Part shown: positions 1 to 5,267 of the stretch, piece by piece
Layout: the number at the start of each line of letters is the position of its first letter
How positions within the stretch are numbered: position 1 is the stretch's first letter
NCBI GenBank assembly: GCA_044348925.1
Contig: JBIKRY010000220.1
Coordinates: 1-8,279 of the forward strand
Direction: 5' to 3'
Origin: JAAFKA01 sp044348925
Lineage (GTDB): Bacteria > Bacteroidota > Bacteroidia > Cytophagales > Thermoflexibacteraceae
DNA: 8,279 nt
Position numbers and translations under genes: made by a program
The notes under the pieces: generated by a model
Seen by the model: only the letters and a program-made list of their open reading frames with translations
What the model was told of the DNA's origin: nothing
Databases searched by the model: none

Positions 1-485
1 TTTGTCCTACCGAATTATTTGCATTTCAAGATAAATTGAAAGAATTTGAAAAAAGAAATGCCGTTGTAGTTGCTTGTTCAACAGATACCGAAGAAACACA
101 TTTGGCTTGGTTGAATACCCCAAAAGATAAAGGTGGTATTGCAGGCGTAACCTATCCGATTGTTGCAGATGTAGCAAAAACAATTTCTTCTAACTTTCAA
201 GTATTAGGTGGCGAATATTTTTATGATGAAGATGGTAATTTGGCATTTTCTGGCGACCCTATAGCATTGCGAGGTACATTTTTGATTGACAAAGAAGGAG
301 TTATTCGTCATTCTACCATCAATCATTTTCCATTAGGTAGAAATATTGATGAAACTTTGCGAATGGTAGATGCACTCCACCAAAACGAAAAATACGGAGA
401 TGTATGTCCTGCAAACTGGGAAGAAGGAAAAGAAGCAATGAAAGCAACCAAAGAAAGTGTAGCTACTTATTTGGCTAAACACTAA
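1..485 (+). CDS. ahpC: AhpC-type 2-Cys peroxiredoxin, 5' partial
   Basis: The gene enters from the left edge; the first whole codon is at position 3, giving 160 visible residues. Peroxiredoxins of this type reduce hydrogen peroxide and organic hydroperoxides in the cytoplasm. The first visible residue is the peroxidatic Cys of the CPTEL motif, so about 45-50 N-terminal residues are missing. The conserved active-site Arg lies in RGTFLID (visible residue about 90). The resolving Cys is in VCPANW (about residue 135), followed by the long C-terminal tail of typical 2-Cys enzymes. Between ISSNF and ALRGTFLID there is an extra loop of roughly ten residues (around YDEDGNLAFSGDP) compared with E. coli AhpC; from memory this insertion is common in Bacteroidota homologues. 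The TTG at 36 is an internal Leu codon, not the start. No ahpF is visible downstream, so the reductant may be thioredoxin (inference). Confidence 0.93.
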   Translation, partial: CPTELFAFQDKLKEFEKRNAVVVACSTDTEETHLAWLNTPKDKGGIAGVTYPIVADVAKTISSNFQVLGGEYFYDEDGNLAFSGDPIALRGTFLIDKEGVIRHSTINHFPLGRNIDETLRMVDALHQNEKYGDVCPANWEEGKEAMKATKESVATYLAKH

Positions 486-505
486 GCAATAAAAATTAGC
501 TATTA

Positions 506-582
506 TAAAGTATAGCATTAATTATAAAGTGTAAGTTATTGGAAATCATTTACTTAATACAAAGAATTAATGCTATACTTTA
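506..582. repeat. 18-bp perfect inverted repeat forming a 77-nt interrupted palindrome
   Basis: The arms at 506-523 and 565-582 are exact reverse complements (taaagtatagcattaatt). Inside, after an unpaired stretch of 8 nt on each side, a weaker second stem is possible (taagt near 533-537 with actta near 552-556). A 10-nt direct repeat, attataaagt, also starts at 502 and 521. The element begins about 20 nt after the peroxiredoxin stop, where a terminator is expected, but it is very AT-rich and no T-run follows the right arm. It could be a weak terminator, an mRNA-stabilising hairpin, a protein-binding palindrome or a tiny mobile repeat; the sequence does not decide. Confidence 0.8.
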
Positions 583-633
583 CAAAAAATAGGCAAAATA
601 TATGTCAAATATTTAAAAATCTACCGAAAACCT

Positions 634-798
634 ATGCAAAAAATTACGTATTTTTTTCTACTTATTTTTCTTGCTTCGGGTTATTTTTCTGCGTGCAAGC
701 ACCAAAAATGCCCTGCGTATATGACCAAAGAAGAAGTGGAAGCAACACACAAAAAAGCAAGCAAAAAAAATAAAACTAAAAACAAAAATTTATTTTAA
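634..798 (+). CDS. Small lipoprotein, 54 aa, Lys-rich tail
   Basis: The ATG at 634 opens a 54-codon frame ending in TAA at 796-798. Residues 1-20 form a classic lipoprotein signal peptide: MQK, a hydrophobic core (YFFLLIFLASGYF), then the lipobox FSAC with Cys21 as the lipidation site. The mature part is only about 34 residues. It has a second Cys in KCPAY (Cys26), a short acidic stretch (TKEEVEA) and then a Lys/Asn-rich basic tail. Such minimal lipoproteins with a CPAY-like element are familiar to me from Bacteroidota, but I know no function for them. The larger open frame at 570-773 on the same strand has no such signal and is less credible. The next lipoprotein gene starts 18 nt downstream, so the two are probably co-transcribed. 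Confidence 0.75.
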   Translation: MQKITYFFLLIFLASGYFSACKHQKCPAYMTKEEVEATHKKASKKNKTKNKNLF

Positions 799-816
799 GA
801 AACTTGATAAAATTCC

Positions 817-1344
817 ATGCTATATCCAATACCCTCCTACTGTAGTATTTTTTATTTACCAAAAAAGCTATTGTATTTTTTGTTGCCTACGTTTTTTTTG
901 ACTGCTTGTACTGTTGGAGATATACAAAACGCAACATTCACCAATCCTGCAAACATAGGGCAAATTTCATTTGTGTTACAAAACAAAACATACCTTATGC
1001 AAGGACGTGGAATTTTTGGCGGTTTGTCTTCCAAAGGCTTGTATATTACAGGTACAAATACAGATAAAGAAACTATTTCGCTGAATATCAATAACTTAGA
1101 TTCAATAGTTCTAAACAGAATAGAAAAAAATACCGTAGTAGCTTTTTCCAATAAAAATACTACACAAACTAATACTTTATGCTTGCAAAATACAATAAAT
1201 ACTACAGATTTTAGCATTACAATTACCGAGTATAATAAAAATGTGCGAAATATACGAGGCAAATTTAGCGGTAATTTGTGTAGTGATAATCCAAATACGA
1301 GAATAAATATCGAAAATGGCAACTTTTATATTCCATTAGATTAG
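817..1344 (+). CDS. Lipoprotein of unknown function, DUF6252-like
   Basis: The predicted product has 175 residues. Its signal peptide is unusually long (about 30 residues), with a hydrophobic core LLYFLLPTFF and lipobox LTAC (Cys31), so it should be exported and lipid-anchored. If the 817 ATG is too early, the true start could be a non-ATG codon nearer the core. The mature domain is rich in beta-strand-like, Asn/Thr-rich segments. It ends with a pattern (SITITEY...VRNIRGKFSG...INIENGNFYIPL) resembling a Bacteroidota lipoprotein family of about 160 residues that I recall as DUF6252. That link is from memory and uncertain. No catalytic motif is visible. Cys152 and Cys175-region pairing cannot be judged. 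It probably shares a transcript with the 54-residue lipoprotein and ends 10 bp from the convergent DUF4199 gene. Confidence 0.8.
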   Translation: MLYPIPSYCSIFYLPKKLLYFLLPTFFLTACTVGDIQNATFTNPANIGQISFVLQNKTYLMQGRGIFGGLSSKGLYITGTNTDKETISLNINNLDSIVLNRIEKNTVVAFSNKNTTQTNTLCLQNTINTTDFSITITEYNKNVRNIRGKFSGNLCSDNPNTRINIENGNFYIPLD

Positions 1345-1357
1345 TAAGTTATTACTA
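1342..1357. other. Short hairpin containing both convergent stop codons
   Basis: The arms tagtaa (1342-1347) and ttacta (1352-1357) pair around a 4-nt loop. The plus-strand TAG of the lipoprotein gene (1342-1344) and the minus-strand TAG of the DUF4199 gene (complement of 1355-1357) sit at the two ends. With a 6-bp AT stem and only a short T-run after it on the plus strand, it is at best a weak bidirectional terminator. Confidence 0.3.
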
Positions 1358-1867
1358 TTTTCTCAAACCCAAAGCCATAATAATTGCCACAAAAAAACCA
1401 CCAATCGAAGATTTTATCAAAATATCCGTAGCAATATTTGCAGGCGAAACTTGTTGAATAGAGTCCAAATGTTTTTGGTAACTGTCTATCCCTGAATCTT
1501 TTATCAAAATATCTTTGTTATCTGTTAGTAATTTTATTAAATCTGTGTGGTGTTCTGCTAACATAGTTGTATTGGAAAATCGCAAAAACAAATACAAAGA
1601 ACTTGCATAAAATAAACAAGCAAGAACATTGATAAGCAATGCCATCACAATAGCTTTAGAGCCAGACAATAAACCACTATTTTTATAATTTCTATACCAA
1701 GTCATAAAAAGCATCATCAAAGCTCCATAAACAGGCAAAAATAAAAAAAACTGTTTCCCCAAAGGTTTCAAACCAACATAGAACAAGAGTAAAGTTAGCA
1801 AAAAAGTAGCTAATCCTGTGCATACGCCAGCTATAATGGTAGTACGAATAAATAGTTGTTGTTTCAT
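1355..1867 (-). CDS. DUF4199-type integral membrane protein
   Basis: From the ATG at 1867 the product has 170 residues. The frame is open for another 36 codons upstream, but that extension is a Lys/Asn-rich translation of an A/T-repeat spacer that overlaps the end of the ceramidase-like gene, so MKQQLFIRTT is preferred as the start. Four hydrophobic segments are visible, at about residues 8-30, 40-57, 70-95 and 150-167. A soluble, charged stretch at about 98-145 (AEHHTDLIKLLTDNKD) lies between the third and fourth. This layout and length match DUF4199, a Bacteroidota family of unknown function. The gene follows the ceramidase-like gene after 38 nt on the same strand, and no promoter is evident between them, so a two-gene operon is likely. 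The family assignment is by pattern only. Confidence 0.8.
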   Translation of the reverse strand: MKQQLFIRTTIIAGVCTGLATFLLTLLLFYVGLKPLGKQFFLFLPVYGALMMLFMTWYRNYKNSGLLSGSKAIVMALLINVLACLFYASSLYLFLRFSNTTMLAEHHTDLIKLLTDNKDILIKDSGIDSYQKHLDSIQQVSPANIATDILIKSSIGGFFVAIIMALGLRK

Positions 1868-1880
1868 TTTTATATATTTT

Positions 1881-1900
1881 TTAGTATTTTTTAGTATTTT
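1881..1900. repeat. Two tandem copies of a 10-bp unit
   Basis: The unit ttagtatttt occurs twice head to tail at 1881-1890 and 1891-1900, with degenerate related sequence on both sides. It fills the spacer between the ceramidase-like gene and the DUF4199 start. It is probably low-complexity slippage DNA and no function is implied. Confidence 0.6.
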
Positions 1901-1905
1901 TTTAA

Positions 1906-3270
1906 TTAGTCTATTTTTTTTAGTAATTTTTTTGCAATGTCTGTAAAATACCAAGCACTTTCGGGTGCTACCCAATTCATATCTCTAATTTCACTTGCAT
2001 GATGCTGATACCATTTATCATGGGAAATATAACCAATATACGCACCATTAAAACTTGTAATAACTAACTGTTGTTTTTTAGATTTGCTCACAGTTGCTAT
2101 CTCTGCAAATAATTCTCCCGAAAAATCACAAGGCATTCCCAATAGTACAATATCTCCAATTTTTACACAAGAAATATATGCTTGTAACTTGCCAAGCAAC
2201 GCCTCAAAAAGCCATGTACTTAGTTTATACTTGTCGGTAATTCTAAATTGTGGTTTGCGAATTTCTACTGCTAAGGTAGTATAAGCTACTTGCTCTATTT
2301 TTTTGGTTTTTATTAATGGAATTTGCAAAGCTGCCAATATTGCTAATTTTTTAGCATCTTTTTCTACACTTGCATAATCATCTCCTTGCCCATTCCAACG
2401 ATGTGAAGCAACCATACCAGAGGCAAACATAGGAAAATCTACTTTATTTTTCAAATCTGCCAACAACGCACCCACATAATCATTGGATAACAATGGCATA
2501 TCGTGTCGCAAACCATTATTATGGGCATTATATACAAGCAATACGGCTTCTTTTCCTGTCTGTTTCTTAAATTTAATCATTCGTAGCCACGCATCTACAG
2601 GGCTATTTTTTTCTATTCGGTGGCTTACAAAGTCTTGAGCCAAAATTTGACCATAACCAATGCTGCCTACCTCTGTATTTTTACTTGCTTGACTAATGGC
2701 TGTAATGGTTTGGTTTACAAGTAATTGGAAAATATTTTCGTCATAACCTCCCATACTTACAATTCCTGCAATGCCTTTTGCCCAACCACCAATGCCATGA
2801 TGTGTATGTGTGGCGGTAAAATAAACCATTGTTATTTCAGGATAGAGAATTTTAATTTTTTCTCTAATATTATTTGCTAAATCTGGGTGAACAATAAGCA
2901 AATCCATACTAACTATAGCTATTTTGCCTTTAGTTTCTATTCCATTTCCGATATTATTTTCTATAACAATGGCACGTACAAACAAAGAATCATGCACGCC
3001 ATCAAATTGATGACGAAAACCATAACCTGCAAAAGAAACTGCTGTGGTAGGTGTAATATTTTGTTTTGACCAGCCTACTAAAAACCCTTTTTGGGTAGGA
3101 AGTTTTTGAATGGTTAAATTACTAATAGCATTATTTGTTTGTGCATAACAAGGCAATTCTATATAAGGTGTAGTATCTACTGCCTCTACCCCACTATAAA
3201 CTATTGCAAATAAAATAATAAAAATAGTAAGAAAGTAGAAAAATATTTTTTTGCGTTTTGCTTTCTTCAT
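1906..3270 (-). CDS. Neutral/alkaline ceramidase-like hydrolase, membrane-anchored or secreted
   Basis: The product has 454 residues from ATG 3270; an ATG 14 codons upstream is rejected because it lies beyond the promoter. A basic N-terminus (KKAKRKK) and a hydrophobic segment at about 9-25 form a signal peptide or anchor. The rest matches the N-terminal catalytic domain of neutral/alkaline ceramidases, zinc amidases that cleave ceramide to sphingosine and fatty acid. Motifs in order: GWSKQNITP (66-74), AGYGFR (81-86), GVHDSLFVRA (91-100), zinc-binding ATHTHHGIGG (153-162), NAHNNG with His250, LSNDYVGAL (261-269), a possible nucleophile Ser289 in SGMVASHR, MPCDFSG (379-385) and NGAYIGYISHDKWY (408-421). 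The C-terminal Ig-like domain of full-length ceramidases is absent, and Asp382 stands where I expect the zinc-ligand Glu. The true substrate may not be ceramide. It is transcribed with the DUF4199 gene downstream. Confidence 0.85.
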   Translation of the reverse strand: MKKAKRKKIFFYFLTIFIILFAIVYSGVEAVDTTPYIELPCYAQTNNAISNLTIQKLPTQKGFLVGWSKQNITPTTAVSFAGYGFRHQFDGVHDSLFVRAIVIENNIGNGIETKGKIAIVSMDLLIVHPDLANNIREKIKILYPEITMVYFTATHTHHGIGGWAKGIAGIVSMGGYDENIFQLLVNQTITAISQASKNTEVGSIGYGQILAQDFVSHRIEKNSPVDAWLRMIKFKKQTGKEAVLLVYNAHNNGLRHDMPLLSNDYVGALLADLKNKVDFPMFASGMVASHRWNGQGDDYASVEKDAKKLAILAALQIPLIKTKKIEQVAYTTLAVEIRKPQFRITDKYKLSTWLFEALLGKLQAYISCVKIGDIVLLGMPCDFSGELFAEIATVSKSKKQQLVITSFNGAYIGYISHDKWYQHHASEIRDMNWVAPESAWYFTDIAKKLLKKID

Positions 3271-3282
3271 TAATTTTTTTTG

Positions 3283-3313
3283 CAAAAGTACAATTAAAAA
3301 AATTACTTGCAAA
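3283..3313 (-). promoter_or_regulatory. Bacteroidota-type promoter (TTTG-N19-TACTTTTG)
   Basis: Read on the minus strand, TTTG (3313-3310), a 19-nt spacer and TACTTTTG (3290-3283) match the Bacteroidota consensus for the primary sigma factor, TTTG at -33 and TAnnTTTG at -7. Transcription would start near 3277, leaving only about 5-7 nt before the ATG at 3270. The transcript would be nearly leaderless and supports the 3270 start over the upstream ATG. Confidence 0.65.
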
Positions 3314-3491
3314 GCATACTGCTAATTTTACCGAGTTTTCAAAGTAAATAAAATATGTAGTAAGAGATAAAATTTGTGCTAATACGTAACCATACATTTA
3401 TTTTTAGGCAAATAAGATTACAATATTTTACTTTCAGCAAAAAACAAAAGATACAAATGCCTATTAATTTGATAGTATTACTTAACATAAA

Positions 3492-3511
3492 AATAAGTTA
3501 TGTAACTTATT
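3492..3511. repeat. 20-bp near-perfect palindrome
   Basis: The 9-nt arms aataagtta and taacttatt flank a 2-nt centre. This is the size of a dimeric regulator site, but it lies about 220 bp upstream of the ceramidase-like gene and just past the terminator of the AlbA gene. Its role is unknown, and a chance AT-rich palindrome is possible. Confidence 0.4.
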
Positions 3512-3515
3512 GAAT

Positions 3516-3565
3516 AAAAAAGTAAAAAAACAACTAAAAAATAATATAATTATTTTTTAGTTGTT
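3516..3565 (-). terminator. Rho-independent-type terminator of the AlbA-domain gene
   Basis: On the minus strand, 25 nt after the stop codon, a perfect 17-bp stem (3549-3565 with 3529-3545) with a 3-nt loop is followed by a T-run (complement of 3522-3530, then a second T-rich block to 3516). The stem is AT-rich but long. Together with its position this makes a convincing terminator. Confidence 0.75.
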
Positions 3566-3590
3566 AAATAAATTATACTTTAAAATTAAA

Positions 3591-3971
3591 TTACATTGAA
3601 TAATTTTTGTCGCCTATTCGTATATATAGGTGTGTGTGTTGATTGGCATCAATGGCAAAATGAGGTTTTGTATTACTTTCGGCAATTTCTATCAATAAAA
3701 CAGATTTATTGTCTTCTTCATAGACTTGATACGTAAATGCTATAGGTGGCGTACAGTATTTTTGGGTAGCCTGTTCTAAGACAAATAATTCTTCGGGTGG
3801 GTCTATACCAATAATTCGTTTTTCATCACTTACCCCTACTAAGATAATTCCTCCTTTTGTGTTGGCAAATGCAACTAAAGTACGTGCAATTTTATTTGCA
3901 GCAATAGTCTGCTTAAAATCTAAAGTTTCAGATTCGCCACTTTTGATAAGTTGGTGTAAATAATCTTTCAT
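3591..3971 (-). CDS. AlbA_2 (Schlafen-type) domain protein, short form
   Basis: The product has 126 residues. It is nearly all one Schlafen AlbA_2 domain, a putative nucleic-acid- and nucleotide-binding module often annotated as an ATP-binding protein. Visible family motifs are ESETLDFK (13-20), the glycine-rich core VAFANTKGGIILVGVSD (33-49), a CTPPI element (73-77), TKPH (101-104) and YIRIGDKN (116-123). Bacteroidota homologues I recall continue some 70-80 residues past this last motif, whereas this protein stops three residues later at a clean TAA, followed closely by a strong terminator. It may therefore be a natural single-domain form or an old C-terminal truncation. It stands alone, divergent from the biotin carrier gene. 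A regulatory or RNA/DNA-related role is only inferred from the domain. Confidence 0.82.
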   Translation of the reverse strand: MKDYLHQLIKSGESETLDFKQTIAANKIARTLVAFANTKGGIILVGVSDEKRIIGIDPPEELFVLEQATQKYCTPPIAFTYQVYEEDNKSVLLIEIAESNTKPHFAIDANQHTHLYIRIGDKNYSM

Positions 3972-4087
3972 AAAAATAAATTTACAAAGTAATACTTTCC
4001 TATTTTACTTAATTTTGCGTCCCTCCTATCTATCAAGCAAAATACAAAAAATATTACTTACTACATAGCAAATTTACAAAAGAATTG

Positions 4088-4095
4088 TATTTTTG
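4088..4095 (+). promoter_or_regulatory. -7 promoter element (TATTTTTG) of the biotin carrier gene
   Basis: TATTTTTG fits the Bacteroidota -7 consensus TAnnTTTG exactly and lies 17 nt before the ATG at 4113, giving a leader of roughly 12 nt. No TTG or TTTG is present at the proper spacing upstream, so the -33 element is missing or weak. Confidence 0.45.
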
Positions 4096-4112
4096 TAGCA
4101 AAACACAAAGCT

Positions 4113-4610
4113 ATGTTGAAAATAAATATAAACGAAAGTCAAAATATAGATATTAATGTAGAAAAAGGGCAAACTTTTTTGAACGGAGAACCTGCTACTT
4201 GGGATTTTGTAGCCATATCTCCAAACCATTTCCACATTATCTTTGAAAACCAATCGTATAATGCGGAGGTAATTCAAACAGATTTTGTACATAAAACATT
4301 TACCATAAAAATCAATGCAAATACCTATCAGCTTGCAGCTAAAGACCGTTTTGATTTGTTATTAGACCAATTAGGAATAGCTAATAAAGGTGCAAAAAAA
4401 ATCAACGACCTAAAAGCACCAATGCCTGGACTGATTTTACAAGTACCTGTAAAGGAAGGAGATGTGCTAAAAAAAGGTGATACTTTATTGATTTTGGAAG
4501 CAATGAAAATGGAAAATGTACTCAAAGCACAAGCAGATATTACAATTCAAAAAATATTTGTAAAAAGTGGAGATAGAGTAGAAAAAGGGCATATATTAAT
4601 TGCTTTTTAA
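4113..4610 (+). CDS. Biotin carboxyl carrier protein (biotinyl-domain protein)
   Basis: The product has 165 residues. The C-terminal part (about 98-165) is a biotinyl domain: KAPMPGLI (101-108), KEGDVLKKGD (114-123), the biotinylation motif EAMKMEN with target Lys132, and GDRVEKGHILIAF at the end. The N-terminal part (1-80) is beta-rich, followed by a helix DLLLDQLGI (81-89). This matches the free-standing biotin carrier of Bacteroidota acyl-CoA carboxylases (acetyl- or propionyl-CoA type) or related decarboxylases. A biotin ligase would attach biotin, and a separate biotin carboxylase and carboxyltransferase would act on it. Neither partner is in the window: the gene is a single transcription unit between its own promoter element and terminator. 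The partner enzyme therefore cannot be named, and no gene symbol is given. Confidence 0.9.
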   Translation: MLKININESQNIDINVEKGQTFLNGEPATWDFVAISPNHFHIIFENQSYNAEVIQTDFVHKTFTIKINANTYQLAAKDRFDLLLDQLGIANKGAKKINDLKAPMPGLILQVPVKEGDVLKKGDTLLILEAMKMENVLKAQADITIQKIFVKSGDRVEKGHILIAF

Positions 4611-4633
4611 TTATTTTGTTAGCAACTTAGAAT

Positions 4634-4679
4634 AAAATAGACTTTGGAAGTTTCCATACTTAAAAAGTCTATTTTTTTT
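4634..4679 (+). terminator. Rho-independent terminator of the biotin carrier gene
   Basis: A perfect 12-bp stem (aaaatagacttt at 4634-4645 with its complement at 4664-4675) begins 24 nt after the stop and runs into a T8 tract (4672-4679). On the minus strand the same stem is followed by four T's, so it may also help stop the convergent Rieske gene. Confidence 0.8.
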
Positions 4680-4693
4680 AGGACAACAAACTT

Positions 4694-5119
4694 TTATACG
4701 CTAAAGACACGCAACATAGTACCTGTTAGCGTAGTTTGGTAGGTTTTTAGACCTTTTGAGCCATTAGAATTTGTACCTTTGCCTGTAATATCAAAAGTTG
4801 CACCATGTGCCGAGCAAGAAAAATTATTTGCATTGGCATTATAACTTACTTTGGTTTCTCCTTCGTGGCTACAAACAACGGTTACCGCAACAAAAGCACC
4901 CGTAATAGTACGTGCAACAACTACTTGATTACTAATTAAATAACCACCATTTGTATTTAACGCCTTATTGGCTGGTAATGATAAATCTAAAGTAAAATCT
5001 ACGTTACTTGCAGGCGTTGGCGTATTAGACGAACAAGCAGTCAAGCCTCCCATACAATAGGTAGCAAAAATAGCACCACCACTTAATCCGAGTTGTTTTA
5101 AAAAATCTTTGCGGTTCAT
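4694..5119 (-). CDS. Rieske [2Fe-2S] lipoprotein
   Basis: The product has 141 residues. The N-terminus (MNRKDFLKQLGLSGGAIFA) looks like a Tat-like signal lacking the second Arg. It ends in a lipobox, LTAC, making Cys29 the probable lipidation site. The mature domain carries the Rieske cluster ligands: Cys83-x-His85 in CSHEG, then 16 residues, then Cys102-x2-His105 in SCSAHGATF. These bind a [2Fe-2S] cluster for electron transfer at the outer face of the cytoplasmic membrane or in the periplasm. The extra Cys pair that forms the stabilising disulfide in bc1-type Rieske proteins is absent (Glu86-Glu88 and Ala104 positions), so a ferredoxin-like, lower-potential centre is likely. No cytochrome b or c gene is adjacent, so the electron partner is unknown. 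The gene is divergent from the archaemetzincin gene. Confidence 0.88.
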   Translation of the reverse strand: MNRKDFLKQLGLSGGAIFATYCMGGLTACSSNTPTPASNVDFTLDLSLPANKALNTNGGYLISNQVVVARTITGAFVAVTVVCSHEGETKVSYNANANNFSCSAHGATFDITGKGTNSNGSKGLKTYQTTLTGTMLRVFSV

Positions 5120-5189
5120 ATTCGTAATTTTTTAAATGATTAAATTATTTAGACTTTGGCAATTTAGTTTTTTTACATACAAATTACAA

Positions 5190-5212
5190 TATATTTGCTA
5201 TTTATATTTTTG
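5190..5212 (+). promoter_or_regulatory. Two overlapping-region -7 elements upstream of the archaemetzincin gene
   Basis: TATATTTG (5190-5197) and TATTTTTG (5205-5212) both match TAnnTTTG. The second would give a leader of about 50 nt. No TTTG lies at the proper distance upstream of either, and such matches are fairly common by chance in AT-rich DNA. Confidence 0.3.
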
Positions 5213-5267
5213 AATACTTTAAAATTAACTATTCAACAAACTATACCATCTACCTTAACAATCTCTA

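Larger units (their letters stand above)
3271..3590. other. 320-bp intergenic region without a credible gene
   Basis: This gap holds the promoter of the ceramidase-like gene at its left end and, at its right end, a palindrome and the terminator of the AlbA-domain gene. The middle, roughly 3314-3490, is AT-rich and I see nothing in it. An open frame on the minus strand from 3397 runs through the promoter and the ceramidase signal sequence in another frame and shows no protein-like features. Confidence 0.6.

Noticed and set aside
570..773. Open frame of 67 codons on the plus strand after the peroxiredoxin gene
   Set aside because: It starts inside the right arm of the inverted repeat and lacks any domain or signal, and the overlapping frame at 634-798 has a complete lipoprotein signal.
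852..1322. 156-codon open frame on the minus strand
   Set aside because: It is antisense to the lipoprotein gene, which has a convincing signal peptide; the antisense product has no recognisable features.
1881..1930. T-rich repeat block considered as a terminator of the ceramidase-like gene
   Set aside because: No stem precedes the T-runs on the coding strand, and the next gene starts within 40 nt, which fits an operon spacer better.
1868..1975. 36-codon N-terminal extension of the DUF4199 protein
   Set aside because: It overlaps the end of the ceramidase-like gene and the A/T-rich repeat spacer and is not membrane-like; the ATG at 1867 fits the family start.
3194..3397. 67-codon open frame on the minus strand upstream of the ceramidase-like gene
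   Set aside because: It runs through the consensus promoter and the ceramidase signal sequence in another frame, with composition typical of AT-rich noise.
3492..3565. Two neighbouring palindromes considered as a CRISPR-like or mobile repeat unit
   Set aside because: The two palindromes are different sequences, there are no repeated spacers, and the larger one is explained as a terminator.
4113..4610. Possibility that the biotinyl-domain protein is a lipoyl protein
   Set aside because: EAMKMEN is the biotin motif, and APMPGL before it is typical of biotin carriers.
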